DNA from: JABFRG01 sp038210445
GTDB taxonomy: Bacteria > Myxococcota_A > Polyangia > Polyangiales > Polyangiaceae
Direction of reading: 5' to 3'
DNA length: 64,000 bases
NCBI GenBank assembly: GCA_038210445.1
Contig: JBBQWQ010000025.1
Coordinates: 1-64,000, forward strand
In this document: positions 17,495 through 24,734 of the stretch, one piece after another
Position numbering within the stretch: the stretch's first letter is position 1
Layout of the letters: every line of letters begins with the position of its first letter
The notes under the pieces: model-generated
Seen by the model: the letters and a program-made list of their open reading frames with translations, nothing else
The model's database searches: none
What the model was told of the DNA's origin: nothing
Made by a program: the position numbers and the translations under genes

Positions 17495-18765
17495 TAGGCC
17501 GCTCCCTGCATCAGGCGACGATGCTCGGGCCGTTCGCGCCCGATGCCGTAGGCCCGGCGGGCCAGCGCGCGAATGACGTCGCCCACCACCTGTACGATCA
17601 TCGAAAGCGTGTACGATGCATTCAAGTCGGGAGCTTGCCCGGCACCCAGCCGCGCCAGCTGGGCGCCGTAGAATGCGCTCTCTGCCAGGCTGTGCCACGC
17701 CTTCTTTCCCGAGAACGGGCGGGGCACGTCGATGGCGGTGCGCTCACCACGCAAGAGGACGTTGGGGAGCGCGGGGTCGAGGGCCAAGGGGCGCGCCAAT
17801 CCCACCAGCGCCGCAGCGCCGCTCTCCACAGCAGCGTTCATGCCCAGAACGCTGCGAAAGCCGCCGGTGACCATGAGCGGCACGTCGGTGACCTTGCGCG
17901 CACGCTCGGCAAACTCGAGAAAGTACGCCTCGCGGGCCACCGCTCGCTCGCTCTTGTCGTCGTCACCGCCGAAGAGCAGCGCCGGCGACTCGTAGTTGCC
18001 GCCGGAGATCTCCACGAAGTCGACGCCCTCCCGCGACAGCATGCGCAGCAGCTCCATGGCATCATCGTCGTCGAATCCGCCGCGCTGGAAGTCTGCCGAG
18101 TTCACCTTCACCCCCACCACGAAGGTCTTCGCCACCCGCGCTCGCACCTGGCGCACGATGTCGAGCAGTGCCTTGGCGCGGGCCTCCAGCGAGCCTCCCC
18201 ACGCGTCGGTGCGCCGGTTGGTGAGCGGTGAGAGGAACTGGCTGAGCAGGTAGCCGTGGGCCGCATGAATCTGCACCCCGCCGAAGCCGGCCTGCTCCAG
18301 CAGCGCGGCGGTCCGAACGAAGCGCGCCACCACGTCGTGCACCTCTGCCGCGGTGAGCGCCCGCGGCGGGGCGAAGCTTTGCAAAACCTTCACTGCGCCG
18401 CCCTCGGAAGGTGCCACCGGATGGGCGTGCACGAAGCGGTTCGTCTGCCGACCGGGGTGGCTCACCTGCACCACCGAGAGCGCGCCGTGCTCGCTTGCCG
18501 CTTGCGCCATGCGGCGGAGGCCATCGAGGTGCGTCTCGTCCTCCACGATGACGTTACCGGGGCGCTCTAGATACCGCGCGTCCACCATCACGTTGCCGGT
18601 GAGCACGAGACCGGCGCCGCCCGCGGCGAAGCGTCGGTAGAGGCGGATCAGCTCCTCGGTCGGCGCGCCCTCCAGGGTGGCCAGGCCCTCGGACATGGCG
18701 GCCTTGGCGATGCGGTTCTTCACCACGCGGCCGCAGGGAAGGGTGAGGGGGTCGGCGATGCGCAT
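17494..18765 (-). CDS. NADH:flavin oxidoreductase / old yellow enzyme family
   Basis: A 423-aa FMN-dependent oxidoreductase. The TIM-barrel motifs are KNRIAKAAMSEGLA (FMN phosphate region), VVQVSHPGRQTNR, IHAAHGYLLSQFLSP with the catalytic Tyr, NRRTDAWGGSLEAR, FVEISGGNYESPAL and VTGGFRSV. This places it in the 2,4-dienoyl-CoA reductase-like or OYE class II group; it lacks the C-terminal FeS/FAD half of dienoyl-CoA reductase. Such enzymes reduce activated C=C bonds and often serve in electrophile detoxification. First gene of a two-gene operon with the TetR regulator. The open frame continues 1 kb upstream only as antisense to the CDF gene. Confidence 0.9.
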   Translation of the reverse strand: MRIADPLTLPCGRVVKNRIAKAAMSEGLATLEGAPTEELIRLYRRFAAGGAGLVLTGNVMVDARYLERPGNVIVEDETHLDGLRRMAQAASEHGALSVVQVSHPGRQTNRFVHAHPVAPSEGGAVKVLQSFAPPRALTAAEVHDVVARFVRTAALLEQAGFGGVQIHAAHGYLLSQFLSPLTNRRTDAWGGSLEARAKALLDIVRQVRARVAKTFVVGVKVNSADFQRGGFDDDDAMELLRMLSREGVDFVEISGGNYESPALLFGGDDDKSERAVAREAYFLEFAERARKVTDVPLMVTGGFRSVLGMNAAVESGAAALVGLARPLALDPALPNVLLRGERTAIDVPRPFSGKKAWHSLAESAFYGAQLARLGAGQAPDLNASYTLSMIVQVVGDVIRALARRAYGIGRERPEHRRLMQGAA

Positions 18766-18780
18766 GGCGTCCAGCTTACG

Positions 18781-18812
18781 AACGAACGTTCGTTTGTCAA
18801 ACGAACGTTCGT
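18781..18812 (-). promoter_or_regulatory. Promoter with two palindromic TetR operators
   Basis: Two copies of the perfect 12-bp palindrome ACGAACGTTCGT lie at 18782-18793 and 18801-18812, centres 19 bp apart. On the minus strand the 6 nt at 18800-18795 read TTGACA, a perfect -35 box, directly between them. The downstream copy fills the -35/-10 spacer, and a weak -10 (TAAGCT) follows at about 16 bp. Repressor bound there would block the oxidoreductase-tetR promoter 16 nt before its ATG. The divergent CDF gene begins about 100 bp to the right. Confidence 0.85.
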
Positions 18813-18915
18813 ATGGACACTCGTGCAACTTCGATGCACTTGAGACTCGGGCGCATCGGCGCGGGGAAGGGCGCACGCGTTGAGGGGGCGGCGGCGCTTC
18901 GCTATGCTGGCGAGA

Positions 18916-19923
18916 ATGGCGCACGACCACGACCACGGTGACGACCACGGTGGGAACGCGGGGCACCGCCACGGAGACGAGGCGCACTCGGAACGTGGGC
19001 ACGGGCACGGGCACGGGCATGGGCACGGGCACGGGCATCACCACCACGAGGGGGCGAAGGGGCGCGCATTTGCCATCGGGGTGGCGCTCAACCTGAGTTT
19101 TGTGGGGGTCGAGGCGGTGTACGGCGTGCTCTCCCACTCGGTGTCGCTGCTCTCCGATGCCGCGCACAACATGGGCGACGTCCTGGGGCTGCTGCTCGCC
19201 TGGGGGGCGGCTACGCTGGCGCGGCGCAAGCCGTCGCGGACGCGCACCTACGGCCTCCGCCGAAGCACGGTATTGGCGGCGCTGGCGAATGCCCTCATCT
19301 TGGTGCTTGCGGTGGGCGGCGTCCTGCGCGAAGCCGTGCTGCGGCTCCGCGATCCGAGCCCGGTAGCAGGCAAGACCGTCATCGTCGTGGCCATTGTCGG
19401 TGCCCTGGTGAACGGGGGTTCGGCGCTGCTCTTCATGAGTGGCCGCAAGAAGGACGCGAACGTCCGTGCAGCCTTCATGCATCTCGTGGCCGATGCTGCG
19501 GTGTCGGTGGGCGTGGCCGTCGGCGGGGTGGCGCTCTGGCTCACCGGCTCGGCGGTCATCGACCCGCTGGTGAGCGTCATCGTCTCCCTCGTCATCCTCT
19601 ATGGCACCTGGGGCATCCTCAAAGAAGCTGTGAACCTGGCCCTCGACGCCGTGCCGAGCCACATCGACCCCGACGCGGTGCGCGCGTTCCTGACCAAGCT
19701 CCCCGGGGTGAGCGAGGTGCACGATCTTCACATCTGGGCCATGAGCACCACCGAGGTGGCCCTCACCGCCCACCTGGTCATGCCGGGCGCGGTGCCGCCG
19801 CGTTTCCTCGTCGGGCTGGGCGCGAAGCTCAAGGAGAAGTTCGAGATCGGCCACGCCACGGTGCAGATAGAGCCGGGTGAAATCCCCGAAGAGCGTTGCT
19901 CGGCGCCCTGCGTGGCCGAGTAG
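18916..19923 (+). CDS. Cation diffusion facilitator (CzcD/ZnT-like) metal exporter
   Basis: A 335-aa inner-membrane metal/proton antiporter, most likely exporting Zn, Co or Cd. The N-terminal 45 residues are extremely His-rich (Asp-His, then Gly-His repeats and a HHHH run). Six transmembrane helices follow, with metal-site motifs SDAAHNMGD in TM2 and HLVADAAVS in TM5 (the HxxxD pairs). The C-terminal cytoplasmic domain has LPGVSEVHDLHIWAM and HATVQIEP. The ATG at 18916 is preferred over one 12 codons upstream because the family begins with the His-rich tail. Convergent with the LysR gene. Confidence 0.95.
   Translation: MAHDHDHGDDHGGNAGHRHGDEAHSERGHGHGHGHGHGHGHHHHEGAKGRAFAIGVALNLSFVGVEAVYGVLSHSVSLLSDAAHNMGDVLGLLLAWGAATLARRKPSRTRTYGLRRSTVLAALANALILVLAVGGVLREAVLRLRDPSPVAGKTVIVVAIVGALVNGGSALLFMSGRKKDANVRAAFMHLVADAAVSVGVAVGGVALWLTGSAVIDPLVSVIVSLVILYGTWGILKEAVNLALDAVPSHIDPDAVRAFLTKLPGVSEVHDLHIWAMSTTEVALTAHLVMPGAVPPRFLVGLGAKLKEKFEIGHATVQIEPGEIPEERCSAPCVAE
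18997..19038 (+). repeat. In-frame hexanucleotide repeat encoding the Gly-His tract
   Basis: Seven consecutive 6-bp units, five GGGCAC and two GGGCAT, encode alternating Gly-His in the metal exporter's N-terminal tail. A change in unit number would keep the reading frame, so the length of the metal-binding tail could vary by slippage. Confidence 0.85.
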
Positions 19924-19977
19924 CTACGCGGCAGGCGCGTTGACGAGAGCCGCCTCCGGCGTATGCGCGCCGTTCGC

Positions 19978-20946
19978 TCAACGAGGGTCGCGCGGGGCCT
20001 TGGCACGCCGCGCCTTGCCTCGCGCCGCAGTCTCCGCGGTCTCCGGGCTGCAGTCGCGCGCGAACGACTCCATGACGAAGTCCCGAAACGCAGCGACCTT
20101 GGCCGGCACCTTGGGCGCGGCGGCGTACACCACGTGCAACGCCGCGCCGCGAGACACGTAGTCGGGCAGCACCCGCACCAGGCGACCCTCGGCCACGTCG
20201 CGCGCGGCCACGAGCCGCGGCAGCACCGCAACGCCGCTCCCTCCCAGCGTAGCTCCACACACGAACGTGTAGTCGTCGCCGCTGATGCGGCCCCGTACTT
20301 TGCGCGTCACCACACCCTCCGGGCCGTCCAGCACCCACTCGGACTGCCCGTCTTTGGCGCGAAAAAGCACCAACGCGTGCTCCGCCAGCGCATCGAGCGA
20401 GGCGGGCGCACCGTGCTTCGCCACGTACTGCGATGAGGCGTAGAGGTCGGCCTCGAGCTCGCCCACGCGCCGCGCCACCAGCGAGGAGTCGTCGAGCTTG
20501 TAGGCCGCACGAAGGGCCAGGTCGAATCCCTCTTCGACCAGGTTCACCCGACGCGTGCTCAGCTCGACGTCGACCGCGACGTTGGGACAGCGCGCCGTGA
20601 ACGCGCTCACCACCGCGGCCAAGAAGGTGCTGCCGATGTCGTTGGGCGCGCTCACCCGCAACCGCCCCCGAGGTGAGCGATCCGCGCCGTCGATACCGCG
20701 AGCGGCGGCATGCAGCGAGGCCACCGCCGGCGAGACCTCGGCATAGAACGCGCGGCCCTCGGAGGTGGGGGTCACGCTGCGGGTGTTGCGATGCACGAGC
20801 CGCGTGCCCAGCGAGTCTTCGAGCCGCGCCACCGCCCGGCTCACCGTCGAGGTCGGGACCGCGAGCTCGCGCGCCACCTTGGCGAAGCCGGCGCGGTCCA
20901 CCACCCGCACGAAGATCGCCACGTCGTTGAGGTCGAGCTGCGACAT
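19978..20946 (-). CDS. LysR-family transcriptional regulator
   Basis: A 322-aa regulator. N-terminal winged HTH at residues 4-62 (LNDVAIFVRVVDRAGFAKVA, RELAVPTSTVSRAVARLED, GTRLVHRNTRSVTPTSEG). The effector domain has LRVSAPNDIGSTFLAAVVSA and GDDYTFVCGATLGGSGVAVL, typical of the CrgA/PbpX-like solitary group. The C-terminus ends in a basic tail (GKARRAKAPRDPR). The YceI gene 56 nt to the right is transcribed towards it, so co-transcription is possible. Start ATG at 20946. Confidence 0.9.
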   Translation of the reverse strand: MSQLDLNDVAIFVRVVDRAGFAKVARELAVPTSTVSRAVARLEDSLGTRLVHRNTRSVTPTSEGRAFYAEVSPAVASLHAAARGIDGADRSPRGRLRVSAPNDIGSTFLAAVVSAFTARCPNVAVDVELSTRRVNLVEEGFDLALRAAYKLDDSSLVARRVGELEADLYASSQYVAKHGAPASLDALAEHALVLFRAKDGQSEWVLDGPEGVVTRKVRGRISGDDYTFVCGATLGGSGVAVLPRLVAARDVAEGRLVRVLPDYVSRGAALHVVYAAAPKVPAKVAAFRDFVMESFARDCSPETAETAARGKARRAKAPRDPR

Positions 20947-21002
20947 GGTCTCAGGTTCGTCGTTCGCTGGGCCGTTCGCAAGCGTCACGCATCCACGCGC
21001 GC

Positions 21003-21539
21003 TCAGGCCGGCTTGGCGAGCACCGCCTGAATCTCCAGCTCGATCTCGATCTTGCTGCTCACCAACACGCCGCCGGCCTCGAGAACCTGGTTCCAGGTGA
21101 GGCCGAAGTCTTCGCGGTTCACGCTGGTCTTCGCCGCGAAGGCCACGCGCTCGCCGCCCCACGGATCCTTGCCGCGACCTTCGAAGAGCGAATGCAACGT
21201 CACTTCCTTGGTCACCCCGTGAAGGGTGAGGTCGCCCACCACCTCGTAGCTGTTTCCGCTCTTCTGCATGCCCTTGCTCTTGAAGGTGAGCGACGGGTAC
21301 TTCTCCACGTCGAAGAAGTCGGCCGACTTCAGGTGGCCGTCACGCTTGGGGTCGGCGGTATCGATGCTGCCCGCCTCGATGTCGACCTGCACCGACGACT
21401 TGGTCATGTCGCCCTCGTCGAGCGCGATGACGCCGGCGAAGGCCTTGAAGGCGCCGCGCACCTTGGTGATGATCATGTGGCGCGCGATGAAGTGGATGCT
21501 GGAATGGGAAGCGTCGATGGTCCAGGTGCTGGTGGTCAT
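21003..21539 (-). CDS. YceI-family lipid-binding protein
   Basis: A 178-aa protein of the YceI lipocalin-like fold, which binds isoprenoid quinones or related lipids. Signature segments: WTIDASHSSIHFIARHMIIT, VRGAFKAFAG, SIDTADPKRDGHLKSADFFD, YPSLTFKSKG, VVGDLTLHGVTKEVTL and FGLTWNQVLEAGGVLVSSKI. There is no signal peptide, unlike E. coli YceI, so it is probably cytoplasmic. The ATG at 21539 is chosen because GGAG stands 7 nt upstream; the ATG two codons earlier (21545) is too close to it. Divergent from the ECF41 operon. Confidence 0.9.
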   Translation of the reverse strand: MTTSTWTIDASHSSIHFIARHMIITKVRGAFKAFAGVIALDEGDMTKSSVQVDIEAGSIDTADPKRDGHLKSADFFDVEKYPSLTFKSKGMQKSGNSYEVVGDLTLHGVTKEVTLHSLFEGRGKDPWGGERVAFAAKTSVNREDFGLTWNQVLEAGGVLVSSKIEIELEIQAVLAKPA

Positions 21540-21737
21540 GGTCATTCTCCTCGCGCGGTTCGCGCTCTCGTGTCTCGAGGTGGCTTCGGGGTTCTCGCGC
21601 CGCCACGAGCCTGAAGATGCCGCTTCGCGGTCGTTGCCGGTAGACTCGAATACGGACATAGACCGTTGCGTGCACGCAACGATCCGCGGCTCCAAGTGCC
21701 CGAAATGACCTGACCCAGGGGAAAGCGGACGAAAGGG

Positions 21738-21764
21738 CGTCACAGCCCGACCCGCGACCTCGTC
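21738..21764 (+). promoter_or_regulatory. Predicted ECF41 sigma-factor promoter
   Basis: CGTCACA at 21738-21744, a 16-nt spacer, then CGTC at 21761-21764. As I recall, the published ECF41 target motif is TGTCACA-N16-CGTC, so only one position differs. It sits directly ahead of the oxidoreductase-ECF41 operon, as expected for autoregulation. Transcription would start within a few bases of the ATG at 21773, implying a nearly leaderless mRNA. Confidence 0.7.
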
Positions 21765-21772
21765 TGGGGCGC

Positions 21773-22954
21773 ATGAAGAACGAAGATCCGATCGTGGTGG
21801 TGGGAGGCGGGTACGCCGGCGTCCTCTCCGCCCTGCGCATCGCGCGCAAGGCTCGCGCGTCTGTGCTCCTCCTCGGAGAAGCTCCGGTGTTGGTCGAGCG
21901 CATTCGCATCCACGAGCGGCTGGCCCGCGACCGCGACATCCGCCATCCTCTCGGGGACCTGCTCGCCGGGTCCCGCGTGCACTTCCAGGCGTGCCGCGTG
22001 GTGCGTGCCGACTTCGCCGCCCGTACCCTCACGACCGCAGACGGACGGAGCTTCGGCTACGCGCGGCTGGTGCTCGCACCCGGCTCGGTGGGAAGGGCTG
22101 CCGGCGACCTGGGCGCCGCCCACGCGCTCTCGCTCGCCCGGGCCGACCAACTGCGCGCGCAGCTCCGCGCTCGGTCCTCTGCCGCGCCCCGAGTGCTGGT
22201 GGTCGGCGGCGGTCTCGCCGGCATCGAGGTGGCGGCGGAGCTCGCCGAGGCCTTTGCGGGCGTTGCGGTCACGCTCCTCACCGGCGGCCTCGCCGCGGAG
22301 CTCGGCGCCGAAGGTCGCGACTACGTGCGCGCAACGCTTCTCCGCCTGGGCGTCTCGATACGCGAAGGCGAGCGTCTGGTGGCTCTCGACGATGCGTGCG
22401 CCATCACGAGCGAAGGCGACATCTCCTTCGATCACTGCATCGACACCACCGGAATGCGCGCCTCGCCGCTCCTTCGCGAGCTCGGCCTCTCGGTCGGCGC
22501 CCAGGGCCAGGCGCGGGTCGATCCCTTCCTGCGCGCCGAGGGTCATCGCGACGTGTACGTGGTGGGCGATGCGGCCACGCCGGGCGACGGGTGGAGCCCC
22601 GAAGCCGCCCGTCATCTCGGCATGGGCTGCAAGAGCGCCATGCCCATGGGGGCGCATGCGGCCGACAACGTGGTGCTGTCGCTGCTCGGCCGCCCGCTCG
22701 CGCCGTTCGCCTATCGCCATCCCGGATACTGCGTCTCGCTGGGCCGCCGCGCGGGGCTCATCCAGATCGTCGACGCCGACGGCGCCCCCACCGCGCGCGT
22801 GCTCCGCGGACGCTTGGGCGCGTGGGTAAAGGAGCTCGTGTGCCGGTACACGGTCTGGTCGCTGCGGCTGGAGCGCGCGGCGCTGGGCTACCGATGGCGC
22901 AAGTTGCCGGCATCGCTCCCAGCCGCAGGCGCGTACAATCGACTCGAGGCTTGA
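21773..22954 (+). CDS. FAD-dependent NAD(P)-oxidoreductase (NDH-2-like)
   Basis: A 393-aa two-dinucleotide-domain flavoprotein. N-terminal FAD Rossmann motif VVVGGGYAGVLSALRIAR (residues 8-25), a second NAD(P) motif VLVVGGGLAGIEVAAELAEA near 142, and VYVVGDAATPGDGWSPEA, where Asp contacts FAD. The layout matches the NADH dehydrogenase-2/ferredoxin-reductase-like group. ECF41 sigma genes are often next to an oxidoreductase, carboxymuconolactone decarboxylase or epimerase gene, so this is a likely regulon member. The sigma factor begins 3 nt downstream. Confidence 0.85.
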   Translation: MKNEDPIVVVGGGYAGVLSALRIARKARASVLLLGEAPVLVERIRIHERLARDRDIRHPLGDLLAGSRVHFQACRVVRADFAARTLTTADGRSFGYARLVLAPGSVGRAAGDLGAAHALSLARADQLRAQLRARSSAAPRVLVVGGGLAGIEVAAELAEAFAGVAVTLLTGGLAAELGAEGRDYVRATLLRLGVSIREGERLVALDDACAITSEGDISFDHCIDTTGMRASPLLRELGLSVGAQGQARVDPFLRAEGHRDVYVVGDAATPGDGWSPEAARHLGMGCKSAMPMGAHAADNVVLSLLGRPLAPFAYRHPGYCVSLGRRAGLIQIVDADGAPTARVLRGRLGAWVKELVCRYTVWSLRLERAALGYRWRKLPASLPAAGAYNRLEA

Positions 22955-22957
22955 ACC

Positions 22958-23818
22958 ATGGACCTACCGAAAGAGCTCGCGCTCCACCGGAGCTACCTGC
23001 TCGGCCTCGCCTACCGCATGCTCGGCTCGCGCGCCGAAGCCGAAGACGCCGTGCAGGAGGCCTTCGCGCGCACCCTGCAAGCGCCTTCCCATGCCGAAGT
23101 GGAGTCGCCCCGGGCGTGGCTGGCCCGCGTGGTCACCAACGTGTGCCTCGATCAGCTGAAGTCTGCCAAGCGTCGCCGGGAAACGTACGTTGGGCCGTGG
23201 CTGCCGGAGCCGCTGGTGGGCGAGAGCGAACGGCTGCCGGTGGGCGCCGAGGTGGAGAACGCCGAGGCGGTCTCCCTGGCCTTTCTCCTGGTGCTAGAGC
23301 GCCTGTCGCCGCTGGAGCGCGCCGCCTACCTGCTGCGCGAGGTGTTCGACTACTCGTACGCCGAGGTGGCCTCGTTCCTCTCCCGTGACGAGGCGGCGGT
23401 GCGGCAGCTCGTGCACCGCGCCGGCGAGCACGTGCAAAAGGCGCGCACCCGCTTTGCGCCCACCCCCGAGGCCCACCGGGAGATGCTGGAGCGCTTCGCG
23501 GTAGCCTGCGCCTCTGGCGATCTCTCCCTCATCACGCCGCTTCTGCACCGCGACGTCACCCTGTGGTCGGACGGCGGGGGAAAGGTGCATGCTGCACGAA
23601 AAACTGTGCACGGCGCCGAGCCGGTGGGCCGCCTCATCGTCGGCGTACTCAAGCGCGCCAACGCCGGCTGGAGCACCGCCATCGAAGAGGTCAACGGCTG
23701 GCCCTCGCTGGTGGCGCGCGAAGGCGGCGCGGTGCGCGCGGTGGTGGGCCTGGAGACCGACGGCGCCGACGTTTACGCCGTGCACATCATCGTGAACCCG
23801 GCGAAGCTCGCGCACTGA
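22958..23818 (+). CDS. ECF41-family sigma factor with SnoaL-like C-terminal domain
   Basis: A 286-aa sigma factor. Region 2 at about 8-72 (YRMLGSRAEAEDAVQEAFAR, ESPRAWLARVVTNVCLD), region 4 at about 105-165 (LSPLERAAYLLREVFDYSYA, LSRDEAAVRQLVHRA), then a SnoaL-like domain from about 172. The group hallmarks are all present: WLPEP at 81-85 in the linker, DGGGK near 205 and NPAKL near 280. In characterised ECF41 factors the fused domain both activates and restrains the sigma factor and replaces an anti-sigma. Ends with a 12-bp palindrome in the trailer (23829-23840). Confidence 0.93.
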   Translation: MDLPKELALHRSYLLGLAYRMLGSRAEAEDAVQEAFARTLQAPSHAEVESPRAWLARVVTNVCLDQLKSAKRRRETYVGPWLPEPLVGESERLPVGAEVENAEAVSLAFLLVLERLSPLERAAYLLREVFDYSYAEVASFLSRDEAAVRQLVHRAGEHVQKARTRFAPTPEAHREMLERFAVACASGDLSLITPLLHRDVTLWSDGGGKVHAARKTVHGAEPVGRLIVGVLKRANAGWSTAIEEVNGWPSLVAREGGAVRAVVGLETDGADVYAVHIIVNPAKLAH

Positions 23819-23908
23819 GGTTGCCCGGGCCAGCGCTGGCGAGAGTCGCTATCGTCGAGGCGTGAGCGCATTTTCGCACGCAGTGCGCGTCCCCGGTCTG
23901 TGACGACT

Positions 23909-24076
23909 TCAGAACAGGACGCGCTTCGACTCCGGCGGAAGGAACTCGGCCAATAGCCGGTCCCAGTCGCTCTCCACCTGCGCGAGCGAGGTTCGGGGCG
24001 CCTGGCCCAGAACCAGGTCGATGGTCTCCGGGGTCTTCGAGATGGGGCGAATCGAGGGACGTTTGCGTCGGGACAT
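23909..24076 (-). CDS. Small hypothetical protein
   Basis: A 55-aa open frame, MSRRKRPSIRPISKTPE onwards, with a basic N-terminus and an acidic amphipathic C-terminal half (LAQVESDWDRLLAEFLPPES). The composition looks protein-like rather than random, and it fills the space left of the kinase gene. No family recognised. The frame is open upstream of the ATG at 24076 but that part has no gene-like character. Confidence 0.4.
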   Translation of the reverse strand: MSRRKRPSIRPISKTPETIDLVLGQAPRTSLAQVESDWDRLLAEFLPPESKRVLF

Positions 24077-24249
24077 GGCAAAGCCAAGCTTCAGCACGTG
24101 CCATGCCGACCGAGCCCCACGGAAATTTGCGCGGCCCCTGTCCGCGCCGTCGCTTACCAGTACCCGATTCGATGTAGACTGCAATTTCTCGCGCCGCGCC
24201 TGGTCGACGTGGTGGTTCCGGCGCGATCCATTCGTGATTCGCCGACGAA

Positions 24250-24435
24250 TCAGCCGGTCTTTCGCGCCCGCGTCGGCGCGTCGCAGAGACGCAGCCACTC
24301 GGTCTCGATGGCGAAAAGCTCGTGGGCCCGAGGGCCTGCGCTGGCGCTGGCGCTGGCGCCGAGCGGCTGAAAGCTCGGCGTGCGCTGGGCCTTCGTTGCC
24401 TTGTCCGAAACTGCGCGCTTGCGGCGGGTTGCCAT
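24250..24435 (-). CDS. Small hypothetical protein (doubtful)
   Basis: A 61-aa frame starting MATRRKRAVSDKATKAQR with an Ala/Ser middle and an acidic segment HELFAIETEWLRLCD. Its N-terminus resembles that of the 55-aa frame at 23909-24076 in being basic and Lys/Arg-rich. Its ATG overlaps, on the opposite strand, the ATG of the frame at 24434-24643. At most one or both may be real; nothing else fills this interval. Confidence 0.3.
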   Translation of the reverse strand: MATRRKRAVSDKATKAQRTPSFQPLGASASASAGPRAHELFAIETEWLRLCDAPTRARKTG

Positions 24436-24643
24436 GCGCCGAAGCTGCAGCCGCGCGGCGCCGCGCCGCCCGGCCTACGACCAGCGCCGGCTTCGCCTGC
24501 GCGACCGCCTCGCCGCTTTGGCCGGCCGTGCCCAGGCGAGCGTCAACCTGGAGCCGTTCCGCGCGGAGCCACGCGCACTCCACGAAGACCTCTTGCGCTA
24601 CGGCGCCGACCTGCAGGGAGCCCTCGCCGCCGAGCCCCACTGA
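24434..24643 (+). CDS. Small hypothetical protein (doubtful)
   Basis: A 69-aa frame from an ATG at 24434 with an Arg-rich start and a helical part (RLRDRLAALAGRAQASVNLE, ALHEDLLRYGADLQGAL). It ends 91 nt before the Ser/Thr kinase on the same strand. No Shine-Dalgarno or family recognised. The longer frame starting at 24380 adds only low-complexity residues. Confidence 0.3.
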   Translation: MRRSCSRAAPRRPAYDQRRLRLRDRLAALAGRAQASVNLEPFRAEPRALHEDLLRYGADLQGALAAEPH

Positions 24644-24734
24644 AGCTTGAATCGCCGCGCACTCGCCCGGAACGGAAAGTGGCCCGAAGCGACCAGCGCG
24701 CGGGCGCGCGCGGAATGCTGATAAAGTACATGCG

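Noticed and set aside
18766..19854. Upstream extension of the old-yellow-enzyme frame
   Set aside because: It is antisense to the cation exporter, His/Arg-rich and interrupted by the promoter with palindromes; the enzyme starts at 18765.
23829..23840. GCCAGCGCTGGC palindrome as terminator of the ECF41 operon
   Set aside because: It is a loop-less 12-bp palindrome with no U-tract; it cannot form a normal terminator hairpin.
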